DNA from: Chrysomallon squamiferum
Lineage: Eukaryota; Mollusca; Gastropoda; Neomphalida; Peltospiridae
Direction of reading: 5' to 3'
Length of the DNA stretch: 64,000 nt
Assembly (NCBI GenBank): GCA_012295275.1
Contig: CM022679.1
Coordinates: 8,916,669 to 8,980,668, forward strand
The position numbers were made by a program, and so were the translations under genes. This document shows positions 1-63,700 of the stretch, piece after piece. Under the pieces are notes generated by a model, which saw nothing but the letters and a program-made list of their open reading frames with translations, searched no databases and had not been told where the DNA came from. Numbering within the stretch: position 1 is the stretch's first letter; every line of letters begins with the position of its first letter.

Positions 1-443
1 ATTTTTTTAAATTTGTTTTTGCTTTTTCATTTATTTATTATTAAATTTAAATATTAGAATAAATTAGAAGCATAATTTTAATTTCTAAGTTAAATGAAGA
101 AGCTTTTTGAATTATAACTAAATATTCTTGACACAATTTAAATGATATATCTTATTATTAAAACAGCAGTGAAAACTTTAATTAATAAATTAAAATTTGC
201 AAACATCAATTGTATATGTATAGAAATGATAAGTTTAAATACAAAAATTATTTATTACGGAATGTGTCCTTTGCATTAAGGCATAACTGATCACTTAGCT
301 GTTTAATGTAAAACTTTAGGATTTAAATAAAAACAAATGGTGATAATTCATTCTACATGCAGCCAGCTTTCTTCTTTTGTTTTCTTTTCTTCTGGATTTA
401 TTTTTGTCTGTTCAGTTTTTATTATTATTATTATTATTATTAC

Positions 444-486
<43 letters not shown>

Positions 487-1947
487 GTTACTGTTATTAT
501 TATTGTTATTACTGCACTGCTATTATTGTTATTATTGTTGTTACTATTAATACTGTTATTGTTATTGTTACTGTTATTTTTTTATTATTGCTATTATTTG
601 TATTATTGTAATTATTGTTTTTGTTTCTGTTCTTGTTATTGTTATTATTATTGTTGTTATTTTATTATTATTATCATCATTATCATTATCATCATCATTA
701 TTATCATTATCACTATCTTTATCATTATCATTGTTTGCTGGTATGTATATTGTCATCTCTCAATGCTCGACTCTGATTCTTCGTGTTGTTTGTTGGATCT
801 GCAAATCTTTAATGTTGTGTTGTTTCTCAGCTTCCTGTCACATGACTGAAAAACGCAGCACAAGCACCTGGGATTGGCTGGATTCCTGTTTGACAGCGCT
901 ACCTAGTAGTTGTCAGGGTGAGTCAGGGTGAAAAACACTAATACAAATTGCCATAGAAACCAACTTAGAAAACCTCCCCACCCCCCCCCCCACCCTGAAG
1001 TGTTCAGCTGCTGGCTGCGTAGATTTTTTGCAATTGCTTTTGCTAATAATTGTAGTAATACCTTTGTGGTTTTTTTGAAGAATAAAATTATTTGTCATAT
1101 CAGTCGTAATTTATTCAGAGTAAATATGGTTCGGAGTTATAAATTTATTTTTAAATTAAAATAACAATTTAATGTTAAAATATTTAAACAGAGCCTAAGA
1201 TATTGTCCTTGAAGTAAGATTAAAAATAAATAAATAAATAAATAAAATATGAAATCATGAATCTTTAAAAAAAAGAAAAAGAAAAAGAAACAAAACAAAA
1301 AGCACCCTAGAAAAAAAAAAAAAAACAAAACAAATAAACAAAACAAAAAAAGTCCACAATCAAATGAAAAAAAACACCTTAAAAAATGAACAAACAAACA
1401 TACAAAAAAAAAAAAATAATAATAATAATAATAAATAAGAAAAGGAAAACTGTCTATAGAGCCTACAGTATCTTTGTCCTTTGATTGATTGATTATTGGT
1501 TTTCATACAATACACAACATGAATTTGTAAAAACGACACAGCTATTGTTTAAAACATGAGTGTTACTGAAAGGATTCTTTCGAGACCCTCGACACCTGTA
1601 GAAATCATGAACTGCTGATGCCTTTGACTTGCACATTCTTTGTTTTGCTCCTCTGTTTTCTCTTAATTCTATGTCTACTTTGGTTTTGCGTTCTAATCTT
1701 TGGTGTTCTAATTGCTGTTATGTATTTTACACAACTTTGTGTTTATATTTATTTTTGATTATAATATAGTGTTTCTCTGGGTTTTTTTTGCTTGTGTGCT
1801 TGTATATGTATATAAATTTGTATGTAATTTATCTTCATGTATGTGTCTGTTTACCTGTATTTGGTTGGTGTGTCTATTTGTATGTTTGTATATGTTTGCA
1901 TATGTATGTATATATATATTATCTATTTGTCTGTATGGATGTATGTT

Positions 1948-1987
<40 letters not shown>

Positions 1988-2204
1988 TATCTGTGTGTGT
2001 GTCTGTAATTACTATTTATATTTATGTTTACTTGTATTACATTTCCATCACCTGTGTTTATTTTCCATTAATTGTGTGTTGTTAAATCCTTTTGTTTACA
2101 TTAATTTTGTTTCTGAAATGGTAAATGTACAGAAATATTCTATATATATATATATTATTATATTATTCATTATTCATTAATCATTATTATTTTACTTTCT
2201 GTAG
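1..2204. other. Non-coding flank or intron upstream of the first visible polycystin exon
   Basis: AT-rich sequence with no supportable exon. It holds an (ATT)n tract (about 418-735), a C-run at 979-990, an A-rich tract (about 1265-1437), T/G-rich sequence and an (ATA)n tract (1949-1986). A polypyrimidine stretch and AG at 2203-2204 form the acceptor of the first visible exon. Because that exon begins inside a WSC domain, this is most likely intron, with the start of the gene further left. Confidence 0.7.
418..735. repeat. (ATT)n / (GTT)n microsatellite
   Basis: Near-continuous imperfect ATT/GTT/ATC trinucleotide repeat. The long Ile/Leu/Tyr frames through it are artefacts. Confidence 0.95.
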
Positions 2205-35862
<33,658 letters not shown>

Positions 35863-38800
35863 ATACTAAAAAAAATATATTATTAGTGATTCAAATCTGT
35901 GTTTGATGAATCAGTGATGTTCAGTGAAGTAGCAGATGTTATTAGCTGATGATTCAAATCACGATCTGTTCAAAATCAGGATCTTTGAAATATGAATCAC
36001 AAGCAAGTCATCACTTTATTTAAGAAAAAGTGGAAGTGACGATTCGGTGTTTTCTGAAAAAGCAGTGATATAAGCCTTTTTTAATAATTGCCTAAAAAGC
36101 AAGCTGACCCTTGATTTTGTCTTAGGAATTTATGAGGAATGAAAATGGCAGCATAATAATATATTGAAGACAAAATGAATTATGGCAAGTTTATCATTTA
36201 TATTTTCTTAACAAGATGGCTGTGTGGTGCAAACAAAAAAACAAAAACAAACAAAAAAATCAAGATATCTTCTTGGTTCAACTTCCATTTGTTGATTGTT
36301 CTCAGAATTACAATATGATTTGTTAACAATGCATATGATTAATTTTGTGGACTTTTTTTTTTTTTTTTTTTTTTTTGCAGTAATGGATTCTGTTATTGGA
36401 ATAAGCCACAAAATACTGTCAGAACAAGTGTTTCAAAAGTGATTTGAGCAATAATTAATACAGCACTTTAAATGATGATTTAATCCTGATGATAAATCAT
36501 TCAGAGAATCAGAATCATAAACAGGAATGCTGGATGAAAATTCTGCTAAGAATTTCAGCAGCAGTTGAAACAAAAACAAAAAATTTACCCTGGTGATCTC
36601 AAAATTAGCAGATTTTTAAAAAAAAATGATTATTATTTTTAAATGCAGGTTCTATATATTTAGAATTTATCTACAGAATTATTGAATTTTGTTGTTGTTT
36701 AAAACAGAAGTATGTTTGTGATTTTTAGAGTTGCTTTCAGACTTTGTTGTTTTGTAGAGTGTTTCTATGTGATTTTTTCTTTTCAGTTTCGTTTTGATTT
36801 AAATGTAGAAAGTGAGTGATTTATATACTTGTTATACAGAATGTGACAGTTTAGTTGAACAGTTTTTAAAATTTGCTTTACACTTCTCAGACAATGATCC
36901 ATTAACAAACAAACAAAAAAAGAAGAATAAAAGAAACCTGTGATATAGATACTGATCTAAAATATTCAGAAATGTTACTCTCTTTGTTTAATACCTACTT
37001 ACATACTTTTTTTTTGATCTGTTACATTTTTTAAGACTTTGAAAATTCTTATTAAAAATAGTGTTATGTTTTATATAATTAGATGAGATGTTATTATCAG
37101 TAATAACCATTAACAATAATAGAAGTAATAATTGTAACAAAATTGACTTTGACTGCTATTTCCATTGTTTAATTATCACCTTTTCATTTTTATCAACATA
37201 AAATATATAACGACAGAAGTAACTATTCAGACAAAATAACACTGTAATCATTATTTGAATTGTCTATTTTTCTTACTTCTTCATTTTAATCAAAGTAAAC
37301 TGTATAATAACACAAGCAACAAGTTAGACAAAATTAATTTTAACCATTGTTTAAATTGTCTGGGGTTTTTTCTTTCACCTTTTCATTTGATCAGGATTAA
37401 ATGTGTTCCTCATTAAATGTTTTATTGTAAAAATTAATCATAAAATCTTATATTTACTTTTATTTATTTTGAATTTTACAAGCATATTATGTTGTTCATA
37501 TATTTTTTACCCTTTTTTATATTTTCTCATAATTCTTTCTAAAGCATTCCAGTCTTAATATTAATACCTATTTAATGAAAGCCTTGTTTATGAGGTATAT
37601 TTTCATAATTTTTATTTATTTATTTTTATTTTTATATTTATTTTATATATATATAAATTTTATTAATTTATTATGTTTATTTATATTTTAATTTTATATA
37701 TATATATATAATTTTTATTTATTTACTTATTGTTTATTTCTTTCTTTTATATATATATATATATTATATTTATTTTGTTATTGTTTGTTTTCTGAGGTTA
37801 CAGAAGAAGAATATAAAGTTGGGCTTTCTCAAAAAGTCAAATTATTTTTTCAGAAATAACCATTTTGTTTCACATTTTTTAATCCCCCCCCAAAAAAACA
37901 CCAATAATGAAACCCCATCAAAACTCTTTTTTTTTTTTTTCTTTTTTTTCCATAACCCACCCACATGGTTATTGTTTGTATGCAAGTAACAACATCAATG
38001 AATTTTAAAGTGCTATAAATAAATATAAATTTTAATATTTTGTTTTGAATTGTAGTAATATTTCTTTGCCATCATTTCAAGTGCTTTGGGAGTACAATAC
38101 TTTTTACACTAGTCTGTGATATTCAAATCAATGTCTTTACCGTCCAGAATATATATATACATACTTATATGTTTTTGAAACTGTCCGTCCATTCAGATAT
38201 ATACACACCTATATAGGCTCAGTTGTTTTAGCAACAGTAAGAATGTTAAACTTGTAATATATTCAGTTGTGTGTTGTTTTTTTTACAAGCAAGTGCATAA
38301 CTGAAAGTTTGGTTCAATAACATAATATAGAACTTGAAGCAACATAAATAAATAAATAAATAAATAAATAAATTTAAATTAATAAGTTTTTAAATAAATA
38401 TTTTAATAAATATATAAATAAATTTAAATAAATAATGAATAATTAAATATATGTAATCAAAAATAAAAATAAATACAGATAAATTTTAAAATATACATAT
38501 AGCACGAATGTATAAAATATCATTTAAAGAAAATATTTTATAAATAAATTACTTGAAATATAAATAAATATAAAAATAAGTAAAACAATTTAAAATATAA
38601 TAAAATTTGGCAAATAAAAATAATAAAAATGTACTGACAGATGTTCTATATTTCTTCACTAGATTATTTTAATCATATAAACAAATATTTTACTTTGTTA
38701 TTTAAAGCCTTTAAACAATGTGATCTCATTTATAAAAATGATAAAATGCATTATTTTTCAATATTTAAATTATGTTGTCTGTTTCAGTGTAAAGCTATAT

Positions 38801-41300
38801 GAAGATTTGTAATTGTTTTCAGAAAACACTATATATCACATTGATTATATAAATATATTAATTGTGATAATACTTGTAGTACATTTTGACTGAATTACAA
38901 TTTGTAATTTTACAATATACTGAAATAAGCCAAAGATTAATTATTTTCTTATACATACACTTGTTGCTGTTATCAACATTCCTGTTTCTTTTTTCTGTTA
39001 TTTAGCATTTTTCTTTTGTTATTATATTTTGTTTTATTTGTTACCATCATTCAGTGATTTTTTTTCTCACAGAGTTTGTTTAATTATATAAGTCTATCCT
39101 GTCATTTCCTTTGTTGTTTTACTGAATATAGTAAACAGAATTACTTTTGAAAATTAAGGTAAACTTCAAAAAGGAACGGAGATAATGTCAGTTTATATAA
39201 GTAAAATCTCATCCTAGTATTGTTAAGTATTGCTATTTTTATTTATTTATTTATTTATTTATTCAGTTATTGTTATTTTTTTTTAATATATTTTTTGCTC
39301 AGATGAGAGAGAACAAATACTAAAATAATTATTGCCTTCATATATATAATTTAATGTTTATAGATTTTTGAAAAAAAATAAATAAATAAAAGTAAAAAAC
39401 AATTGTTTTATATTAATAAAATGTTTTTATTTTAAAGTTAGTTTTTTTTTTTTTTTTACAAATAATTAAACTTAAAAATTTGTTTTATTTTTGTATATTA
39501 AATTATTGTTGGGGATCAAATGTAATATGCAGTATAATTCAGTTTTCATTTATTTATTATTTATTATTATTTTCTTTAAAATAAATAACGAAAAATGTTT
39601 TTAATATTTATAGATTTTCCTTTTTCAATAATTTTAAGTGAAATGTGTGTATTATTTAAAAATCATTTATTATTTCAGTGATAAAATGAAAGCATTACAT
39701 TTACATGGTTTTGTTTTTGTTTTAAATCTAGAATATGATTTAATCTTTTAAATATTTTATTCCTTTACATTTGATGATGTTGTACAGAATATTATATTTT
39801 CATATATATATATATATATATACCTATGACAAGATTTTCATTGAAATTGCAGTTAGAATCTTTTGTATGTTATTGTTGTTATAGTGGGTCTTTTTAAGTT
39901 GGTGTTTGTAAAATGAACTGTCTCTAAGCCATAGTCATAATTTTAGTATTGAGTTAAATGCCAGTTGATTATTAAATGTTTTTGTGTTGTTTTATAATGT
40001 ACATAACTGGCTTTAAACAGAAACAAAAGATAAAATGCTTAATTGCATGTATATAAACACACAAACAGATATATGTATATATCATTATTACCATTTTGAT
40101 TTTTTTTTTTTAATTTCCATAAATATAGTAAGAAATATAAAAAAAAGAATCTTCCTTTTAATTATAAATTATGTAATTATGTTTTATTAAATTAGATAAA
40201 ATTAATAAAAGAATTTGAATTTTATTATTTGCCAGTTAGTTCTATACTGTCATATTTGTTAATTATTTTATGTTGTAAAAATTGTACCCAGTTATACACA
40301 TTGTTTTGTGATAATTCATAATTCATACAATTTTATTATCATCATCATCGTCATAACCATCATATTGAAAATCACCACCATCATCATTATCATCCTAATA
40401 ATAATGAAAATCATGATTATCATAAGTCATTCATCGTGATTAATAGCAAATGTGATGATGATACATGCAGATGTTTGAATTAGATTAATGTTAAGTGTTT
40501 TTATATCCATACAAGTTTTGTACATTCCGGTGAAATTAATTTTACACATGCAAGTATTGAATCTTTTCAATTTATAGTTAAATTACACAATGTTCAGTTT
40601 TGTTTTGATCTCTATTTGTCTTCCTTGTGATCTGTCTATTTTTACTTCATAAGACAATACATTTTTTTATATATATTAAAATAATTATTATACTGACAAA
40701 AGAATGTGGGCCAAAAACAAAAAAAAAGATGGAGAACAAAAGAAATTACAAATAAACAAGAGATAAATAAATAAATCTGGAATATTATTAATATATAGGA
40801 TATATTATTTTATTTGAACAATACCATATTATTTAACACTTTTTTTTGGTGCATTCTTTTTAAAAATATGTTCATACATTTTTATATATACGATAATTCA
40901 AAACATAATAAATATATTATAAATTATAAACAAATAAATAATTTTTAAAAATACTAAAATACATAAAATAAATAAATATATTATAAATAAATAAATAATT
41001 AAAAAAAATACATAAATATATGTAAGATAAATAAACGAATTATAAATAAATAAATGAATAAATAAATTACAAATATGTATATAATTACATAAATAAATAA
41101 ATTTTAAAACAAAACAAATAAAATGACCACAATGAAATGAATGCAGTTTAATTTTTTCAATTTTTTAAAAAAAGTTATATTTTTGATTCTGTATTTGCTT
41201 GTAGACAGGTGTTTTCTTATTGTTACAAGACGGTTGTCTGAAGAAGACTTGTACCTTTTTGAGGAACTGTTAATGAAATAAAACTACACTATCGAGTTTT
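35863..41300 (+). other. Probable long 3'UTR of the polycystin gene
   Basis: No coding potential was found. AT-rich sequence, short (AT)n and (AAAT)n tracts (for example 38345-38600). AATAAA hexamers are frequent because of composition. The best-looking end is AATAAA at 41277-41282, followed by a T/GT-rich stretch. The preceding 40 bases (CTGAAGAAGACTTG...) resemble retroelement 3' tails, so this poly(A) site may be transposon-derived. The true end cannot be fixed without RNA. Confidence 0.4.
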
Positions 41301-42182
41301 TTTTTGTTGTTTATTTTAATTTTAAATAAACTTATCATCGCTAATTGTGTTTGAGAAGGATGCTAATTTAACAGGCACTATTGTTTTTGTTGTGCAAATG
41401 GGGTGAAAAAGCAGTATAATAAAAAAAAAAAAAATTAAATTATTGGTTTTGGTTGCCAGTAGATAAGATGATCCCAAGCCAATAATGTATTTGTAAAAAT
41501 ATTTAATAAAATATAATAATGCCTAATCATAATGTTTATTTATTTATTTATTTATTTTTTTATAAAAAGTTATTGGTTATAGTGGTCAAAGGCCAGTAAT
41601 ATATTTATAATTCTATTTATAAAGTTTTCAGTACTGCCTAAGCAAACTTTGTTCTTTCAACATGTGAGCCTTTTTTTCTGTATCTAGATACTGCCAATGT
41701 TAAAGAAATATTTAAAATAACATCTGATGTAAAATAATTAAAATAACAATATAGAATTTCACATTATAAATATTTTTAAATATCCAAACATTTTAGATGT
41801 GAAATTCTGTGACTTCATATTTGCAATGATTTAAAAGTTATCCACAAAGTTTTTTATTATTAAATTTATCTCAATATCGAACAAGTATTAACATTCAGAA
41901 AACCACCTAACATTTATTATTAAATTTATTTCTGTATTATTTGAAATATAGTTAATATAAAAACATCAACACAAAACACAGGTGTTGAATTATTCAAGCA
42001 TTTATTACAAAAAGAAATTTTTAACTACATCATTCTTTGATTTTTCTCTAATTCAGATACAAATCATTTAAAATGACAATAAAAATCTATATAAAATTCT
42101 AAAAAAAATTTAAATTTTTCTAAACAAATGTTTTCAGCAGATAAGAAGTAACAAAATAATTACAAACAACAATTCTGTAAAT

Positions 42183-42524
42183 CAGGGGTCAGCAAAGTGT
42201 TTTGACTATTTCACCTCTTCACAAAATCCTTGATGTCTCATTGACCCCCAAGAATGTAAAATAAATATTATCAGTAATATTTATTTGTTATCAATAATGA
42301 ATATCTCTATTTAAAAGTGAAAAAAAAAAAAAAAAAAAAAAAAAACCCCACCTAAAAACTTTGCCAATTTTGAAAAAAAATATTAAAAAACAAAAGATCA
42401 TATTGGTCACATTTTCTATTTCTGGTATGTAACCATTACCATAATTGGCCCTCATTCTTATTAAACCCTTTTGACCCCTTTTGACCTATCAGATAAGTCC
42501 CATGGACCATTTTGCTAACCCCTG
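42183..42524. mobile_element. hAT-like MITE
   Basis: A 342 bp unit bounded by imperfect terminal inverted repeats: CAGGGGTCAGCAAA at the left and the complement of TTTGCTAACCCCTG at the right. CAGGGGT is a typical hAT terminus. The 8 bp flanks (ctgtaaat / atctaaat) agree at 6 of 8 positions, as expected for an old target-site duplication. The interior has an A-run (about 42320-42345) and no coding capacity. Confidence 0.7.
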
Positions 42525-42889
42525 ATCTAAATCAAGGTAAATGGCTAACTAACAAAATTTGGAATGTCACGATTTTTGGAAACAAAATTTTAAAACAAGA
42601 AATTAGACTGAATTGGTTTATGATAACTGAATATACTAAAGGAAACTAAAATGAGTAATTTTTGTATTGTAATGATGACTGATGAAAGAAATTTACAATT
42701 TTTTTTTTTTTTTTTATTTAAAAAGTGAAAAGTTAATTTTTTACTGAAAAATATAATGATTATTTAAAATCGTTATTAAAGTGACTATAAATTTAGTATA
42801 TGACAATGGAGAGATCTGTATTGCAGTGAAATATTCAAATTTGAAAACAAACTTCATTATATACATAATAACAAAACCTGAACTATTTA

Positions 42890-43360
42890 CACATTCAACA
42901 AACTGAGCAACCTAAATATAAACTATGTATGTATCAAGCAACCATGTTCTGAGCTACCAGTGAATGTGTCTGTGTTTTTAAACAGCAATTAAAAATTATT
43001 TTAATAACACATTCTGAGCAACCATCAAACATATAGAAAACAACTAACAAATATCTCAAAGTATAAACCGACCAACTATATTCAAATATTTCTGTACTTG
43101 GCAACCAAAAGCTTGACCATATACATACTGAGCAAGCCTTTATTTTATCTTCAGAGCAACCAACAAATATGTCCATACTTTTAACTGAGCAAACCATCAA
43201 CCTTTCTTTGTCTTCAGACAAAAATATGTCTTTATTTGCATTGAGTTTTGTCATCAGCTTTTGTATCTTCAGAGCAACTGACAAGTATGTCTATATTTTT
43301 ACTGAGCAAACCATCAACTTTTCTATTAGGAAAAATATGTTTGTATGTGTGTAGAGTGAG
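42890..43360. repeat. Degenerate repeat cluster
   Basis: Several diverged copies of a block built on CTGAGCAAACCATCAAC / TTCAGAGCAACCAACAAATA / ATATGTCTATATTT occur here. The best pair is at about 43140-43240 and 43260-43340. A minus-strand open frame of 116 codons across it is a by-product. Confidence 0.5.
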
Positions 43361-43927
43361 CCTGTATGTTTCAAAATAATTCAAGTGTAACTGAATAACC
43401 CTGTTTTGATAAAGAGAATCCTTGCAATTTGATTAATTTCAGACACCCATCATTTAAACAGAATCAGTATTAAAAATGTATTCATACCAACATCTGAAAC
43501 ATAAAGATTAAGACAAATTTGATGGTGATAAAATGTTTATGCCTGAAGTGGTCAAAGAAGGTTGTTTTTAATTATTTAAAAATTACTGGCCAAAATAAAA
43601 CTAGGAAAAAGATATTAAGCAAATGCATGAACATTCGGGAAAACTGGTGGAAAAGACTATGAAATAATCAAAAGACACTAATATACACAGACACTGAAAG
43701 AAAGAATAATAATAACAAACAGATAACAAAAAGAATCACTGAATATATTCTAGACAATCAAAGAAGATTTGTGAATGTCTTGGTAATAATGAATTTATAT
43801 TAAAAGCACTTAATGAAGGTGTATCTATTCTGAATATGAAAGCCCTATGTTAGTTTACAACCTCATCAAGTACAAATTACAAAAATGAAAACATTTATAG
43901 ATCTACATAATTATATTAAAAAAAAAA

Positions 43928-43959
<32 letters not shown>

Positions 43960-45358
43960 CAATATTAAATGTTTTAAATATGTATATAAACATGAGTTAC
44001 ATTAATACATTTTTTTTTTTTTTTTTTTTTTTTTTTATTTCATCTAGTCATTTTAATTTCCAGGATTTCACAAACAGTAAATTATATTTTATTTTGTGCT
44101 ATGTTGTTTCTTCATTTTGCTGTTGTCATTTTAAAATATATAATTAGTTTCAGCATCTACCTACATCACAGAAATCAGTTTATCTTCCTAATTTTATTTT
44201 TGTGTTGCAGTAAGCAAAATCTCCATTAACTCTTATTATTATTATTATTTTTAAAAGTGGTATTATGTTTTTTTATTTTGTCTTACTAGTTTTTGCTAAT
44301 AGTATTATTTTGGAACAAACAGAATAACGGAAATATATATACAATTACTTTCATCACTGTCTTTTCACATCACAGAAATCATTTCATTTATCTCCTAAGA
44401 TTTATTTTTATGTTGTAGTGAGCATTTTTTGTAAAATCTTTATCAATGATTATTTCTAAAAACTGTTAGGACTATTGTGAGTGTCGGATTAGTATTAACA
44501 CTGAAAAAAATTAAACTGTTAAGATGAATATTAACACTGAAAAAAATAAAATTGTTAAGATTAACATTAACACTGAAAAAATAAAACATCTGACTAGTAA
44601 AGCATTGCATAACCATCAACTCACTGGATTTGGCACATTGACATTACACTGACATTACCCTGACAATACACTGTTATTACATCACATTCACATTATTACA
44701 TTACAGAGACATTGCATGTCTTAATGGGGAAAAACAAAAACATAATAATAAAACATTTAAAAAAATATTCAGTTACTAATATTAAGTAAACAAATGATTT
44801 ATAATCATCAAATTTGTTTTAATTTTAGTGCAGTAAAAATGTATCTGTTTTTCACTTTTAAAGAAGTTTTGCTGATTTTTGAACAAATTATCAGTTTTTG
44901 TGAGCAGCTTTTTAAAAGAATAATATTTAAATTTACAAAAATTATTCTGAAATAAAAACAGGGATAAGAAATAGATGTACACATATTAATTTTTTTGTAT
45001 TAAGCAATTTTGATGTATAAAAGATGACAACAGATTTAATGTAAAATCAGTTAATCTTTTTTGATCCATGGAGTGAATTAAGACTAGATAAAAAAAAAAA
45101 AATTCAAATCTCTCATCTGTCATGATAATATGAATGAATGAATGAATGTCAAAGATGATTGTTATAAAAAATCGGCCATTTGGTTTCAAATTGAAATCAA
45201 TCAATTATTACTTTGTTAAGTGGAAGACAACAATCAGATTGTCAGATTCACAAATTTGAATACTATTAAATTATATAATCACAATAATAGAGCATTACAA
45301 CCTAGATTTTATTTCTGAAAACACAAACTTTACTTTTGCGTCAAATCACATCTGTATA

Positions 45359-45686
45359 CAGGTTGTGAATTCTTTTATCTGAAATGTTTGGGACAGGAAA
45401 TGTTTCCTATAACAGAATTTGTTTGTTTTTAGAATATTAAAAAAAAAAAAATATAAAAAATGCCTGAGAACTGAATATAAGTCTAAACATGAATTACCAT
45501 TTATATTTTATTATAAAGTTTATATAAATAGTCTGCAAGATTTTTTTTATATAATATTTTTAACAATTTTGTCCATAAAATAAAGTCTGAGTTTGCAAAG
45601 CAATCTGAAAACTTAAGATATTACTATTTCCAGTGCTCCTCAAATGTTTTGGATTTGGGAATTTCAGATAATGGATCCTCAACCTG
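45359..45686. mobile_element. Tc1/mariner-type MITE (Tc2/Kanga- or Tigger-like ends)
   Basis: 328 bp flanked by TA on both sides (45357-45358, 45687-45688). Terminal inverted repeats begin CAGGTTG and pair for about 40 bases with mismatches (CAGGTTGTGAATTCTTTTAT against the complement of AATGGATCCTCAACCTG). The ends resemble those of vertebrate non-autonomous Tc/pogo elements that start CAGGTTGAGTATCC. No open reading frame. Confidence 0.75.
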
Positions 45687-46082
45687 TATTTTGATTTTAC
45701 ACTTAGATCAATATAATTAACAAATAATATATACATATATATAATTTGTTAATTACAGCAAATATACATACAGTTATATATATATATACATATATCTACA
45801 TAACAGGTATACACATGTGACCTGTATTTAACCCTCAACGGTGAAATGAAGGTATTTCTACTACATTAATATATAGTAAATATTGCATTTTAAATTGAAT
45901 ACAGCATTTAATGACACCTGGAAAACAGTACTGATAACAAGAGAAAATAATTAATGATGAAAATCATTTAACCTCTTTCAAATTCTAAACATCACATATC
46001 ATTCTAAATGGAGCAAGATTAATACAAAATTAACTGGATTCTAGAATGTCTATCTACAGAATCAGAGTTCAGTGATCTCAGT

Positions 46083-46086
46083 AGTA

Positions 46087-46128
<42 letters not shown>

Positions 46129-46162
46129 TAATAAAATAATAAATAAATAATAATAAATAATT

Positions 46163-46194
<32 letters not shown>

Positions 46195-46259
46195 CATAAT
46201 AATAATAATAATAATTTAAATAATATATAATAAATAATTGTAATAATAATAATAATTTA

Positions 46260-46297
<38 letters not shown>

Positions 46298-46320
46298 TAA
46301 TAATAATAATAATAACAATA
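46083..46320. repeat. (AAT)n microsatellite downstream of TTYH
   Basis: AAT on the + strand, so ATT in the TTYH sense. Confidence 0.96.
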
Positions 46321-46881
46321 TTAAGAAAAGAAAAAGATAAAGAATACCTAAACAAAACTTTTAAGCCAATAAAATGAAAATTAGTTTATAAAATAATAAA
46401 TAAAACAAATCAACAAAAAAAAAAAAAAAAAAAAAGAAGAAAAATCAGTTTTTTAATCAACTGGATGGTGTTATTTACAACTGTGGTGTAGTTTTCTGTT
46501 TTCAAACACAACAGTTATAAATATCAATACAGTTTTAGACAGAAACAAAAATCGAAGCCGTAAGCTTATTTTCAAAATAAAATAAAAATTATTTACAAAA
46601 GGCTATCACTCATCAAACAAAAAGTGCCAAAAAAAAAAAAAAAAAAAAAAAAAAAATTCTGTTGTTATTACAAAACATAACCAACAAAAAAAAAAAAAAA
46701 TAATAAAAAATAATAATAATAATTCGACTGCAATTACTAAAAAAAGGAACAAAAAAAAGAAGAAAGAAAAAGAAAAAATTTATTTACAAAAGTTACAAAC
46801 TGGAAGGAATTTTGATTAAGCACAAAAGAAGTAAAAGCAGAGGTAAAAAGGAACACATGTGATAATTTCTGTCACAACAGT

Positions 46882-62882
<16,001 letters not shown>

Positions 62883-63700
62883 GAATAATGACTTTTCTTT
62901 TTAAAAAAGATCTGGTATTATACCTCAGTCTTGTCACAAAGTGGTTGTTCAACAAGTATTTAATTAACACCTGGTGCTCAGCAACACAAGTTCAGTTTCA
63001 CTTTGCCAAGTTATCGCCATATTTTGTATCACATGACAGGTCAAGGTTCGACGGTTTCCGCTCCGTCGGCAGAAATGAAACCTCGATTACCAGGAAAAAA
63101 AAGATAGCTAGTATGATATCACAAGTTCTAAAAATGTATCACGTAAAAGGCAATTCACTTAAGAATAGATATATTTGGTCTCAAATTACTTATCAGTAAT
63201 AAATAAATAATAATAATAATATTAAAATTTAATAATAATAAAATAAAATTAAATTAAATTAAACTAAATCTGGTGAAGTTTTTTTTTTTTTCACCTGGGA
63301 AGTGTCGATGAGCTCTCGTTGTCTATGAAAATCAATGTTATTGTTATATGTAATGTCTTAAATACAAGATAAAGACGCGATTTTCTTTTCTTGTGATGCG
63401 GCTTTTTAATTTTATTATTAACAAAGTGCCTGTTGTTTAGTGATTGTAAAACGTATGGCAAACCGGTAAAATATATTTATACCATATATTCATACTTTCA
63501 AAGGTATATATTTTCACTCTTTTTCTTTATTTAACAGCGATTATGCTTGCAATATTTTGTTTTAATGTAGGTTTGTTATATTTGTATTCACTTCTTTACA
63601 GATTGCTTTAAAATGTTCCTGTTTCTAGTGAATAAATTAAGAATCGAAAACAATGAACTTTTGGAACGACCCCTACTTGCAGAAGTATACTTTTTCTAGT
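62883..63700. other. TTYH upstream region
   Basis: No convincing coding sequence. Open frames at 62888-63199 (+) and 63608-63850 (-) have no recognisable features. A TTYH 5'UTR exon may lie here. Confidence 0.4.

Larger units (their letters stand above)
41301..46881. other. Convergent intergenic / TTYH 3'UTR
   Basis: Between the two tail-to-tail genes I see only two MITEs (42183-42524 and 45359-45686), a degenerate repeat cluster (42890-43360), homopolymer A/T runs and an (AAT)n tract at 46083-46320. Part of the right side is presumably TTYH 3'UTR, since its stop is at 46882-46884. Confidence 0.5.

Noticed and set aside
337-849. 170-codon open frame rich in Ile/Leu/Tyr
   Set aside because: It is a translation of an ATT/GTT trinucleotide repeat. 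Similar frames at 3341-4055, 20108-20350, 31616-31912, 46019-46318, 47561-47937 and 48009-48313 are rejected for the same reason.
42934-43284. 116-codon minus-strand open frame
   Set aside because: It spans a degenerate repeat cluster, has no recognisable motif and no splice context.
62888-63199. 103-codon plus-strand open frame upstream of TTYH
   Set aside because: No domain, no Kozak support, and it overlaps the probable TTYH 5' region.
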